A DNA stretch of 64,000 nucleotides, taken from contig BTRK01000006.1 in NCBI GenBank assembly GCA_036245805.1, positions 39,622,901-39,686,900 on the forward strand. Direction: 5' to 3'. Shown here piece by piece: positions 1 through 11,500 of the stretch; the stretch's first letter is position 1, and each line of letters opens with the position of its first letter. Origin of the DNA: Pristionchus mayeri. Its lineage: Eukaryota; Nematoda; Chromadorea; Rhabditida; Neodiplogasteridae. A model generated the notes under the pieces. The model saw nothing but the letters and a program-made list of their open reading frames with translations, was not told where the DNA came from and did not search any database. A program made the position numbers and the translations under genes.

Positions 1-726
1 GGGGCATAACGCCAAGCGAGAGCGTTAACACTTTCACAAGGGGATGTCTGAAGAATCCAGGATACCGACCCGATGTCTTCGATATTCTTCTCGGAGAATA
101 CCTATACTTATTAGTTACGAGAGAGAGAGACTGGGAGAGAAAGAGCATTTTAATAATAGCACCTGTTCCTCGAGTCTATCAATAATCCGTTTGTTCTTAA
201 AGGGATCCGGACATCAAAAATCAAGTGTGCCTTAAATTGCGTCTCATCGACCCCTTAGTTGAATGCAATAAACTAAAAAAATTGAAAAAAATTATTAAAA
301 CAATAAAAATAAATAATTAAATATATATTGTATTACTGTGGTAGCGTGTAAATTCGACGTTTCAAAAAATTCAAAAAATATATATTAAAATTACTGTATT
401 GGAAGCATCTTGATTATCGGTTTTCAGACACGCTGCTCGGCCGTCTTCTTCGGCAGTTTCTTTGCTTTCTTTTTCTTTTTTCGGTTATTTATGCTGTATT
501 TCACTGTTGGCCTGATTTATATTAGAAAAGAGCTCGGTCATGTATAATGCGGTTAGTGAAGTAATCTGCCCCTATTGAATAGCGAACGAGCGTTTTCTGA
601 TTGCTTCATAGTTCTTCTAATCGCACTTTTATTGCTTGCATTTGCTATCAGTACATGGCTATGGTTCGCTGCTCCGCTTGCCCGCTATGATTCCACGTAT
701 GCCGGACAATTCGCGACGTTGCCGCG
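1..726. other. No gene seen; AT-rich sequence
   Basis: I find no convincing coding exon here. The 250-420 stretch is rich in A/T with short homopolymers. The only open frames are short and resemble nothing I recognise. Confidence 0.4.
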
Positions 727-868
727 ATGGGAAGGGAATGGTTAGTGCGCCCGAACATTCGCGAGGATGAGTTCAAGTTACTCGAAGAGTATGCTAACGA
801 CGAGTCAACCAGAAGGGTAGCGAAAATTGCTCGCCACCCCGACTTCGTAAGGAGAAACTACCTGGACC
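727..868 (+). CDS. Possible single exon, unknown product
   Basis: An ATG at 727 opens a hydrophilic, charged frame of 47 codons that ends at a good donor (GTGAGT at 869). An in-frame stop lies at 688-690, so the exon starts after it or at this ATG. The best acceptor downstream is TTCCAG at 1161-1166, and joining to it gives only a short tail before a stop. The product is basic and unrecognised. It could equally be a chance open frame. Confidence 0.22.
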
Positions 869-1369
869 GTGAGTCATATTGTATTTCGCTTATTAGACTT
901 ACTTTCGTTGTTAGAAGGGCCTTTAGGTTGTATAATCCAATTCTGAATCGATATAAAATCCTTTGCTCCACTACGCATTTTTAGCATTGTAAGGGGGAGG
1001 GGAGACTCTAGAAGGAGGGCTGTGTACAGGTACTGGACAACACTAATTACTTCCAAAATACATTACAATCGTATGCATATGCCCTGAGGAGGTAATATGA
1101 ATAATATACAAGCCCCGAGGAGGCAATAATACACGCATAAAGATACATGACTGATTAACATTCCAGCCCGAGCCAGCTCCTACGGAAGAAGCGATGGCAG
1201 ATGTAATATCTGATCTACTTCTCCCATCGCCTTGTCGGACTTAGTCGGGAATATCTGGAGTACGTACAACCATATCATTCGAAACATTTATTCAATTATG
1301 AAAACAAGAAACTTGAACGATGGAGAAAGATCAAACCACAAAACAGTGAAACATTTCAAGCAAATAATA

Positions 1370-2336
1370 TCGGGTCGACGCCGAACATGGATTGACCATT
1401 GTCGATCTCGTACTCGAGCATCTTCTCGCAGTCCTCCAGACCGCCGGGGAAGACCTGATATCGATCGATAAATATGGCGTCCTTTAGCCAATCGTTAACC
1501 AGTTCATTCCTTGGCCTACCTTGATGCCGTCCCAGTGAGTCGTCTCCATGAGCAGACTCGGGTCCCAGTCGAGCATCGGCCCACTCAGTCGGCTCAATGC
1601 GGTCAGCGTCCAGCGCGTCCAGTACATCACGCAGCAGGCGTTCGAACACAGGCGCGACTGCAATCGAGAACCATGTATACTACGGTAGTTACGTGGGGAA
1701 GGAAGATCAGTTCCCCGGGTCACAGTCCTAACTCACTTTTCTAGAAGCTTACAGAGCCCCACCCCCTCGTCCCTCCCCCCTCCACCTTTAGAGGCGTGGC
1801 CGAGTACCTAAACTTCAGCAGCCAAAATCCAAACCTAAGAAGTGTCAGCAGATGCCCAAGCAATTTATGCCAGGCCTTAAGTAGCCTTATCACGAGAAAG
1901 GGGTGGAAGGGGCGGGGTTTGGTAAGCTTCTAGGAAAGTGCCCTCACCGGATATTAGTAGGAGATCCGAAGCACGGGCTCGACGATGTGCACCGACACCT
2001 TGTCGATCATTGACTTGGTCATCTGAAGGGATAATATTTATCCTTTTCACAACGTGCAGATCCCAAATAAAAAAGCACTTTGTAATGATCCTTCTTTACA
2101 CCTCCCGTACCTTGTCGGGGAGTGGTCGGTAGAGGGCTGCGGCGATGAGATGTGATCCCTTTCTGCGGCTTCTTGCCAGCCATCTGATTCGATATTACGG
2201 TAAGACGAGATGGTGTGCTATCGAAAACTGATCCAATTCGAGACCAACCTCGCTTCGCAGCTCCTTCAGCGGTGTTCGCAGTTGCGCTTGGTGCGTGAAG
2301 GTGCGCTCAGTGATGTAGCTGTGGCTACCGGGCACT
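1370..2336 (-). CDS. Unidentified spliced gene (several exons)
   Basis: A run of short open segments on the minus strand is bounded by plausible splice sites: 2336 to about 2230, 2183-2111 (donor GTACGG), 2022-1948 (acceptor CTTCAG, donor GTGAGG), 1657-1520 (acceptor TTGCAG, donor GTAGGC) and 1454 to about 1370. The 65-base intron between the last two is typical of nematodes. Codon-like segments include LIAAALYRPLPDK, DKVSVHIVEPVLRISY and LLMETTHWDGIK. I do not recognise the family. The exon at 2022-1948 has an in-frame stop near its end, and the best frame changes within 1657-1520, which may be single-base deletions as in the neighbouring gene. Part of 2336-2230 might instead be the last exon of the upstream PITP gene. 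Confidence 0.4.
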
Positions 2337-2482
2337 CTGCAATATACGGTAAATAACGAAGCCGGAAACTGCTTGTAGATGATATGGAGCAGTAAATTGA
2401 CTGTTTTCAATTTGCAGTTCGATTCCGCCGTTAAAATTACATATTCTATCAGCATTAAATTAAATAAGGCAAAAATATAAAC

Positions 2483-4565
2483 GCGCCTTTTCCTCGAGCG
2501 AGCGGATGTCCGCTATCGTAATACGATCCAGTCGTCCATCCAGCAGAACACCTGCAATTTGTGCAATTAGTCCATCCCCTTTTCCAGAGCGAGCATCCGT
2601 GAATGGATGATGAAAATACATTAACAAGACGTAATCGTAATGGAGACGTAATGGAGGCCTAATCGTAAATCAATATTCGAAAATGCCACGTGTCCTTCGT
2701 AAAGTGATCACTCGTCCCACCACTTTCATGTTTCAACGAACTCTCATAAACGAACCGTCCGAAACGCGAACCTCGCTGTGGAACTTGGATAACAGCCGGG
2801 GGTACTGTTTGTGGGAGACGCTCTCGACCATCTGCTGGAAGCCGAACCACTTGAAGTGCACGGCCACCAGCTTGTAGGCGCACATCACCTGACATTCGAT
2901 ATTTAAATAATTTAATTATAAACATTTTAAATCTTCTGGAGAATCACAAATTGGCTTGGCAACTTTTAGAATTCGTGAAGGACCATCACAATCAAAAATT
3001 CAGATTCACTAGGCCGATCTCAGCGTCAAAAGTAGATATAATATGCGAAGCTTCGACAAACAGACCAGCTGCTTGCTATTTATCTAGTTGCCCTCGACCG
3101 GTTCGGCTCCGGGATTCTATTTATGATACCAGTTTCATCAATAATAACGCTAGCTACTTTTTAGTTTCAAGGAAATGATATAGCGAATCCCGCTATTCAA
3201 AGTAAAGCCACTTACCGGCTCCGTGCCGTTCCTCCATTCATTGACGAGCGGTCCTCTGCCCATCTTCTTCGACTGGTACAGGGAGGGGGGCGTCTCCGGC
3301 TTGACGTCGGCCGCCACCAGGAACTCATTGTCGTTAGTTATGTTGATGTGGACGACCTCCGCTTCGCCAGCTCCTCCTTCGAGAGGTTGTGCGCCTGTAT
3401 TTTAAATAATTAAATATTATTTTAAACACTGACAAATAATCAAACGTCAAAAACAGGTTGATCCCACGAGCATATTTTCGAATTTAACAATTAAATATAA
3501 ACTAGTAATCGTTAATGTACGTGTCATTCAGTATCACGAGTGTAAGGTTGTGGGAAACTAAAGAACCGCGCTCTCAAGAGATGGAAGTACGACACAGAAG
3601 GCGTCTTTGCACCTCTCATGTGGCTTCAGTAATAATATACTCTACTTTCGATGTTATTTGTTTTTAGTTATTGGTAACTAGTAAACGATAATGTATCAAG
3701 CAGAGATATTACTCGTGGGTGGGAATCATGTGAGAACTACAAGCGAAACATCACTCTAGCACGCAGTCTAGTTTCCTCAAATTCTCACGCACATTCTCGG
3801 TCGTCCCCCGGTCGGACAGGTGGATGGTCTCGACCTTGAGGAGGAAGTTGTCCTTCATGTAGTCGGGGTTCGTCAGCACCGTCCGGCAGTACGGGTAGGC
3901 GTTCCAGGCCTCCTCGTGGATCGCCAGCGAGCCCTTGGGCGCGATATTGCGGGTCAGCGTCGGGACCTAAAACAATTCAAACTTATTTATTTACCGATTA
4001 AATTTTAATAATCAATGGCTCATTAGCACTGGCCTTCGACTGGAGGTGGTAGATCTTGTGCGTTACTGGCCGCGGTCGTACCAGCCGTTGAAGAGTGCGT
4101 GGTTCGCGAACGGCTCGCTTTCAGCACCTGCAACACGGGATCGATAATTGGTTGGAAGCTCACGCCTGGTGTCGTGAGAAGCCAAAAAAGCAACGCAGGC
4201 GCGTAATTACATGGCGTGAGCGCGAGAAATGCGTATATGGGAAGCAGTGGTCGAAATACGAAGTCTGGAAAACGGGAAAAGCGGGCGAGTTTCTCTATTT
4301 CTCACTTATCCGCAACACAAAATGTAGCAAAATTATACCGTTTGGGACTAGTAAAGGAATAGTAAGAGGGAAACGAACCTCAACTCCCTCTCCGCCGCCA
4401 GTTTCGGCCTTGCTCGCCTCGGCCACGGAATACAATTGGCCGATTTGATACTCATCTACGGTCAGCGGAAGGACGATACGACTGGAACGGTTGCATAAGT
4501 GTAAAAAAAATATTAAGAAAAATGACAAAACAGTGGTGGAAAACCTACTATTCCTTGACGATCAT
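2483..4565 (-). CDS. Class I phosphatidylinositol transfer protein (PITP), frameshifted
   Basis: Class I PITPs are soluble proteins that exchange phosphatidylinositol and phosphatidylcholine between membranes. Exons on the minus strand: 4565-4549 (start, MIVKEY), 4481-4379, 4127-4034, 3966-3793, 3394-3216, 2888-2772 and 2551-2483. Diagnostic segments in order are [49 protein letters not shown] and FCWMDDW, followed by IADIRSLEE. Together they cover nearly the whole 270-residue family length. Exon lengths fit the family only if single bases are missing: two in 4127-4034, one in 3394-3216 and one in 2551-2483. Exons 4481-4379, 3966-3793 and 2888-2772 are intact. The donor after 4034 reads GC instead of GT. 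The C-terminal exon is uncertain. This is either a pseudogene or, more likely, a good gene with assembly indels. Confidence 0.88.
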
Positions 4566-4569
4566 TCTC

Positions 4570-5317
4570 CTTGCTTCTACGATCTACTACGACGAACGGA
4601 CCGGCAGCGAACCGCTGAAACGGAACGAATGAGTGGACGGCTCGAAATTAAACGAGGATTCAAAAACAAGACAACGGAGGGATTGAAGGAGGACTATATT
4701 AGTATTGATGTTATTGATGAAAAGCATTGGTATATCGCGAAGATGGTGAGAAACAATGTCATTGGGTGGAAAAGGCGATTCAGTGAGTTCCTTCCAACAC
4801 GGCAGTGCGAACGAGCACCGCAGATAAGAACTTGAGTCGGTAATTCAACGCACGAATAATTGAATGCACATGCGAGAAGTGGTTACATAGCGGGTTGAAT
4901 CAGCAGTATATACATTACAAGTTGCTCGCAAGCCGAGCGAAACAAAAGAAACTCGAAAACCAGCTAGCAAACTAGGCACCATAAGTTAAACAAGGTGTGT
5001 TCCTGCCTAAATTCATAGTGAGAAAGGTGAATAGGGTGATTCTCCCACGGAATATAACCAGATTTGACAAGAAACAACGAAAAAATGAGTGGAAAACGCG
5101 AAAAGATGCGAGGGAAAATTTATCCCAAGAACCGGGCCAAGAACCGGCAAATGTCGAAAAAGTGTGGGAAACCTCACCAAGGCTCACGCGACGGTTCAAA
5201 TTGTTGAATTATTTTCATTGCGAATTTACTACACTCCTATATTTTTTAAATTTTTATTTTTTTCTTCGAAATAATATGTTTTCAATAGTAGATTTCAGTA
5301 GAAAGAAAGCAAAAATT
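4570..5317. other. Intergenic, no gene supported
   Basis: This lies between the PITP start and the stop codon of the THAP transposase-like gene. Two overlapping plus-strand frames of 110-114 codons (4491-4835, 4997-5329) are lysine-rich, unrecognised and lack splice or start support. The sequence becomes T-rich towards 5240-5320. I regard it as spacer holding the promoter of the PITP gene, without a visible motif. Confidence 0.4.
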
Positions 5318-7268
5318 TTAAAAATATAAACTTTCAGGCTCCCGGATCCCTTTAATATAGTATTCAGGATTATATGTAGAGGTGTGGCCACACTCTTTGA
5401 GGTGCTTGAAGGTAGCATCCTATAACGATTCATGTATACCCCCCGTTCAGGCCACTTGTAGGGAAGGGATTAATACCTTGTCAAAAGTGTGCTTGCCCTG
5501 GATGCACTGTAGGATCGCTCTGGACTTCTCCTTCGCCAAATCTCCATTGCCTTGAGCACTGATCACCGCGTCATAACACCTGTTGATAATGGGTTTCACC
5601 CAAAATCGAACAGGTTCCATATATTTCACTTTGCAAACCTACAATGAAGCCCGTTTTATCCTGTTACTATTTTTTTACAGTCCTCACCGTGAGGAGAGTG
5701 AGAGGAATATTTCTGAAGTAGTGCCAGGGATCATAGTAGTGCTTGATCCCTGGGTACTTCTCTCTCATCATCTTGGTCACTGCGCGGTGTCTATCCGTCA
5801 CCACACTTGCGATCCCCTCCGAACCACCAATCATGAGAGAGAGCTCCCTCAGTCCCTGCTCCAACGCAGCCACCTTACATTTCGCCTTTATAGTTCTAAA
5901 AAATGTGTGCACACCTCCATAGTCGCCGAACTTCCAGTATCGCTCTTGTGAATCAATACGTAATGCAGAGCTTCTCCCGTCTCTGCGTTCAGCAGAAAAT
6001 AGCGACAAAACGCTGCAGAGTAACCACGCGAGTCAAAGGACCCGTCTCCACAGATGTGTATCTTCCCTCCCTTCAATTTTTTTTATCTATCTATGAATTT
6101 CATAATCTCACCTGGGCAATTTTCTCCCTGATTGCATTTATTAGCACCTCTTGCTTTTTGACAAAAAGTTCGTCAATTGCGGGACTGACGTAGAATCTCT
6201 TTAATCGATGGAAGGTAGAGGTAGAGATAGGGCTCACTCCACTCATCATTAGCAATAGTCGAAGCTTCTACAATGACTGAGCATCCCGATCTGACCATAC
6301 TGACAAATACTGACCGTCCCTCCAACTGCAGATAACACTGCGCCTGACACGAAATCAAGATTGATCTTGGGCAGTCGTTCCTTGTTGGATCCCTTGGCAG
6401 TTTTGACGACGGGACTGCATTGAAAAGGGCTGAGAACTCGCATTGGTTGCATTTCCTTGCGCACGAGACAGCGAGTCCTTCCATGCGGAAGGATAGATGA
6501 CACTCTCCTTCTTTGCACTCTGGGCACGGTTGGAGGAGAGAGATCAGTGACTCCTTCGACACTAGCAAGTAGTCCGAGAGAGTAGTGTGCTCGATACGGG
6601 GAGTCTCGGGAGTAGGTCCAGTCGGTGTCCATCTTCTTCTCGGGTGTCTAAAATCAATTGTTAAATAGCTCAGAACTTCAACAATTTAATTACAGATCCG
6701 TTCTGTTGGTAGCAAACGTTATTGATAATAACAAAACCTGTTCAGGTCTACAACAGCAGACGCAGCAAGGAGGAGGAGATCGATGGAGGAGAGGAGGAGG
6801 ACGGACGTATGAAGGAAGAGAAGATTGAAGTGGACGAAGAGGAACGACGAAGGAAGAAGAAGAGGGAAGGGGGGAGAGTAGAGGGGAGAAGGTAGGCGGT
6901 GGTACGGTAGGCGGTTGGGGAACGGTAGCGGTTGAACTCGTCTCCTAAAGACTTGTGTTTGAACTGATTAAGAAATAAACGATTTTCTGACTTTAATTGT
7001 GTACATCACTCACCACAAAGGAAGGGACAGCATCGGATCGGAGAACGGTAGAAGTGGGGGAGTAGATGTAGTCGGATGGGGAGAAGTGACTTGCGCACAG
7101 AAACGGGTTTTTGGATACGCGAAGATGGGCGAAAAGCGATCGACGTCCTTCGGGTGTTGAACGAACGGCGTTTATCCAAGTGATTCGATTCTGGTCGAGA
7201 TCCGTGAAACGGTGCATTTCCTTCTCGACTCGCTTTCGCTGACACACAACACACGTGCGCCGGTGCAT
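5318..7268 (-). CDS. THAP-domain DDE transposase-like protein
   Basis: Exons: 7268-7014, 6647-6315, 6267-6112, 6070-5915, 5885-5688, 5638-5477 and 5419-5318 (stop TAA). All but the second are in frame, with whole-codon lengths. The first exon is a THAP zinc finger: CVVC near residue 6, a tryptophan in the middle, CASHF near the end, and the closing AVPSF motif. The second exon carries Cys pairs (CPEC, KCNQC) but needs one or two single-base insertions to stay open. Later exons hold the catalytic-type blocks GDGSFDSRG, VVTDRHRAV and HYYDPWH, as in the metazoan THAP-linked transposase families. The protein ends soon after KHLKECGH, earlier than usual, so the C-terminus may be truncated. The gap between 5915 and 5885 would be a 29-base intron. 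It could be a transposon gene or a domesticated copy. Confidence 0.78.
6762..6893 (+). repeat. Polypurine tract in an intron
   Basis: About 130 bases of almost pure A/G on the plus strand lie inside the long first intron (7013-6648) of the THAP gene. Read along the gene it is a long C/T tract. It encodes only low-complexity Glu/Arg/Lys in plus frames and is probably not coding. Confidence 0.6.
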
Positions 7269-7392
7269 CTGACGGGAAGAATTACGATAGGAATAGATCA
7301 AAGTAAGAGATAGTTTAGGCATGAATTTGACATCATTTATGAATCGTTGCTCATTTGCATTCAAATACTTTATCATCAAATCCATCACAGAT

Positions 7393-8190
7393 CTACTCTT
7401 CGAAAAAAGCGCATGGCTTGAATCCGGTGTAGTTCCCATCTGCACTGGGCAATCTCTTCCTCACTGCTTCGATCACGCAGGCGGGGAGTCTAACCCGCAC
7501 TCCTCGACCCAATGGTCCGAGCAGAGAGGCCACGATTACTCGATAGCATTCGTGCCTTCTCGCCCTGAATAGTAAGATTCATTCTTTGCCACGGCAGCTT
7601 CCGAGTATCTTGCGATTAGAGTATGCTTCTTATGTTACTGGTCGGGGAACACAGTAATGATTCATCTTTCGTTTGTATTGGTGCAGAACGACACTCATTG
7701 GATTTGGTGACTGTGCATTTATGGTTCGATCTACAAATAGAGTAGACTCACTGATTGGCATCCGTCGCGACGTGGCCGTTCTCGTAGCAGTAGAGGGCGA
7801 CTGCTGCTTCCGTTCCCTCAAGTGAGATGAGAGATATCTATGGGAGTAGGTGTTGTGACTCACCGCTTCTGTGATGAGGAAGTCGGTGAAGTATTTATCC
7901 TCCGTGATGCAGGGATTCCTGCCGTGATCCTTCAGCTTCTCCATCAATCCCTTCTTGAGTAGTTCTCCCTTATGGAGGAGAGGGTAGAGGAAGAGACACT
8001 GACAGCAATAGTCATGCTGGTCCTCTTGATCACGGGGAGGGCAGAGTAGGCAAGAACAACCCGCTGCCTTCTCGAGATCTACCCCATCAACGAAGATCTT
8101 CTGCGCCTTTTCGTGAGCTGCTTTCATTCTCGCCAGTATCTTATCGGCTTGTCTTGGATCCGGAAGGAAGGGATCGGGGAGAGAAGACAT
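7393..8190 (-). CDS. P2X7 ballast-like cysteine-rich protein
   Basis: Three exons join exactly in phase: 8190-7864, 7816-7752 and 7564-7393, giving 187 residues and a TAG stop. The product has a basic/charged N-terminus of about 44 residues, then CSCLLC, a CCQC cluster, CITEDKYFTDF, a CYR motif and a closing LPSADGNYTGFK. The order and spacing match the cytoplasmic ballast (P2RX7_C) domain of vertebrate P2X7 receptors, where the cysteines bind zinc. No membrane segment or receptor ectodomain is present, so this is a stand-alone intracellular domain. Introns are 47 and 187 bases with GTGAGT donors. It lies 125 bases upstream of the THAP transposase-like gene on the same strand, and in other animals these domains also occur in transposon-linked genes. 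Function is inferred; the homology call is fairly strong. Confidence 0.75.
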
Positions 8191-8199
8191 CTGGAGATC

Positions 8200-11100
8200 A
8201 AAGGTAAAATACAGTTCAATCGGGTAGGTACATTACAACGATAGAGCATTGTTTATAGAGAAAACAATCAAAAGGGCACTGCAATTGTTCGATAAAGAAT
8301 TCTTTGCCCCGTTATCTGCGTACGTGCAAATTGTATTGATTGACTAGCCTCGAGTCTAGAAGGTCACGATTCGAGACTCAAACGGTTGATCTACATGCTT
8401 TTGTTATTGTATTGTTCTGTGCTATTATTATAATGTATGTTTTGCAATCATATTGTAAAACTAATAATGTTCGATAAAAAATTGTGCAATCTGGGTATTC
8501 TATGATTTGATATTGTGCTCACTCATTGTATGGACCATTCACAAGGCTGAAAAAATTACAGCAAAATGATTCGCTTCGGACAGGAATCGAACTGATCTTT
8601 TCTAATTTTTGACAACGCCACTATACAAATCGGACTAGAGTGAAGTGAGAGGAGGCAGAAAGAGAGCGCGCGCTGTGAAATCTTTCCGCAGCACTCTCCC
8701 TGTCCCATTTTACAGTACACATTACAGTACCCTCGCGCGTATCTCGCTTGAGCTTTGATCTCTGATATTCAAATTTTGGGTTTCTAATGTCGTTCAAAGG
8801 ATGAATATGATCGTCTCTTCTAATCCCATAGTTCATTTTGCCTCTCCTCCTCCTTTAACCAAACGGCAGTCGCTCACACGTGCGCCAAAACTGCACTTGT
8901 CCTTTTCAATTGAATTAACTGTTGACCCGTCTTCCCTGCTCGTTCAATGAAAGAACCCCCCTGACCATCGCCTCACATTCCTTTAGGTCTCCCCGCACCT
9001 TTTCCGATGAGTCCTGTATTCAGCCTTTCTTGCTTGCCGTCCTTTTATGCACCCTCTCCTCTGATCATGCAATGTTAGAACTCATCATGTTTCGTGCTCT
9101 TGATCATCTCCTTCAGTTATTGATTGGTATATCCCGGAGTTGACAGTTGTCACTGTGATGGAACTACCTCACTTATGTTTGGGACACTTCACCCATTTTA
9201 ATAATCCCGTTTAACGTTCCTCATTCCAAGATTTGGTTTGAATTCTTCCCACTTCTTGTAAATCTTCTTGAATAGAAAAATTTCAGCACTGGATCTGAAA
9301 TACCTCCATGTAACTGTATTTTCTTACACCTTTATGATGGTGCCCTGCATATCTGCATGGCCTGTTCGTCATAGAGAAACCGACATTGATTACCAGATTC
9401 TGCGTTTTGAAACTGTCATCGGTGCCGCATTTTCCCTGTTGATAATCCAATTAGTGTATTCTCGAATGCATATTTGAGGTTGTAGTGTAGATCATCCATA
9501 CTCACATTTCTTTCTCTCTCTTATGTCCGTCAAATGCTCCCTCCGCGCGTTAGTCCCATCATAATCTCCATCAGCATTTCGTTCGGAGTGTAAAAAATTT
9601 TACGATTCTTCTTTCACCGCCTCCGGAATGCGTTATCCGCCAGAATTCTGAGGATTATGGAATGTCTCATCTCTCCATCATGCAGCTTACTGCACATGCA
9701 AATCCTCATATACTGATAAGTCGTTGTTGCGAACTCCGAAAAGCTTCTCTCCAATTTTAATACTTTGGCCACTTCAAATTCCATATTAACCATCTCCATC
9801 TTCAACTTCTGAACGAATCTTATTTCATCCGTCATTCGCACCTTCAACACATGGTCCATTCCATGTTTGTATGCAAATCTGCCAGCGTGTGCGCATTTTG
9901 CAGAAGATGAGGATCTCCAAGTTGTCCAGTGCTTCCATTCCCGTGTTGTCCTCGATTTCCGTTGTCATTCACCAAAGTCTCAGATTTAACACTTGGGTAC
10001 ATCTTCGTATCGACTTTCTCGCCGCATTTATCGAATGCCTGCGCATAGCTGATGTAGTATCCTGAAGTTTCATCTCCTTATCTATCTCCTTATGCACCTT
10101 GGAGACTTGCTTAAATGGAGACTTGGTCATTGGAATCTTCCGAGTAAATAGAGACTTGGTCGTTGGAATCTTCCGAGTCTCCTTGCACTGAAGTCACCCA
10201 GCTGCATTGCTCACTTGTCTATGCCTAACCGTATATGTGAGAAGACTCCCGACTTGTCGTTGAATCCAATCTGAAGTGCTTCAACCAAATACTTCCTCTC
10301 TTATCCGACTCTGCTTGACTCTTGCATTACAATTCTGTCCCATTTCTTCTCGATGTTGATTTTCACCTTGTTACATGAGTAATCCCTTTCATGAGTGAGC
10401 CGATCGAACACAACATCTATGTTTGGGTGGTCCTCTTGTCATCCTGCCTCGTTAATTGCATCAACCTCAATGTTTGCTTCCTTCTCACTCTCCTCTTCTT
10501 TCTTCATGACATTGATGTCCTGTCGATGGTGTTAGCCATACGACTGCCTCCTCTAGCGCTTTCCTTGTCTCGATTGCTGGCGATTAGAGAATGACAATTA
10601 TGCGAACAAGTTTTGGATCGCCCTTGTCTACATCGAAGTTCTCTCGACACCTGAAATTGATCCCATTGCTCACCTTCATGCCTCGTAGTCCTCCAGCTAA
10701 TGAAAGCCTGTGATGTCCCTATTCTTCCTCTCTCCCACGATTCTCCTGCAGTCTATTTTGTTCGAAGAGTTGAAAGTATACCGTCTCGGCATCCGGTTTC
10801 TATGATGGTTCCACCTGAGCGTGATTTGGCGTTGTGGTTGTGATTCGCATCCCTTTAGCTAATTATGTCTTTTCGCCATCCACTTCGCCTTATTCATTCT
10901 TAACTTCTCTCGTTTCAGCTGAATAAATACACATCTTAGCTCCTCTCTCTAATGTGTCAGCCAAGTATACTTCCTTTTGCTCACTAGGCGAAAATTCGCT
11001 CCGCGAAATTGATCTCCAGATACATGTTTGTCTCGAATGTAGTCCTGGATCGTCTGATCTTCTTTCTTCGAGTATCGTACCATACTTTTCATGAAATTCC

Positions 11101-11500
11101 ACCTCTTCTAGTAACCTTGATTAGCATTCTCTCGTCGTTTGATCCGAAGATGGTTTCGCACTCTGCGAGCAGCTGCCATTTTTATCTAAATTTTTTTCAT
11201 TCCAGTAACTCTATTTTACTGTGTTTATCAATGCGTAATTGAATGTTTCTTGGCTTGGAAGCCTATCCCTCTGTAACTTCCCTCAAACTCAGTGATTTGT
11301 AGTTATCGCGCCTTGAAATTTTTGTCATTTTAGGTTCAGTTATTTTTCTGGGATTCCCTTCCTCTATTTCAGCACTGTGTATCCGCTTCATTCGTTTCCT
11401 AATTGCGAGTTGCCTTGTTTGGCGACCCTGCTCACTGATCCGCTTGTCTCAGTGAAATAACAAGTGATGTTCTTATCATATCATCGACTCATCTACCTTG
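8200..11500. other. Decayed pyrimidine-rich region, no intact gene
   Basis: From about 8,850 onward the plus strand is rich in C and T and full of short cttct/tcctc strings. Minus-strand frames are purine-rich and hydrophilic but short, for example 9859-9614. This resembles decayed minus-strand coding DNA such as the gag region at 34.7-38 kb, but I cannot identify a protein. 8,200-8,850 is ordinary intergenic sequence. Confidence 0.4.
10114..10179 (+). repeat. 33-bp direct tandem duplication
   Basis: Two adjacent copies of a 33-base unit containing gagacttggtc and ttggaatcttccgagt differ at only a couple of positions. Confidence 0.75.

Noticed and set aside
4491..4835. 114-codon plus-strand frame over the PITP start
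   Set aside because: It is antisense to the PITP first exons, which have clear family similarity and splice sites.
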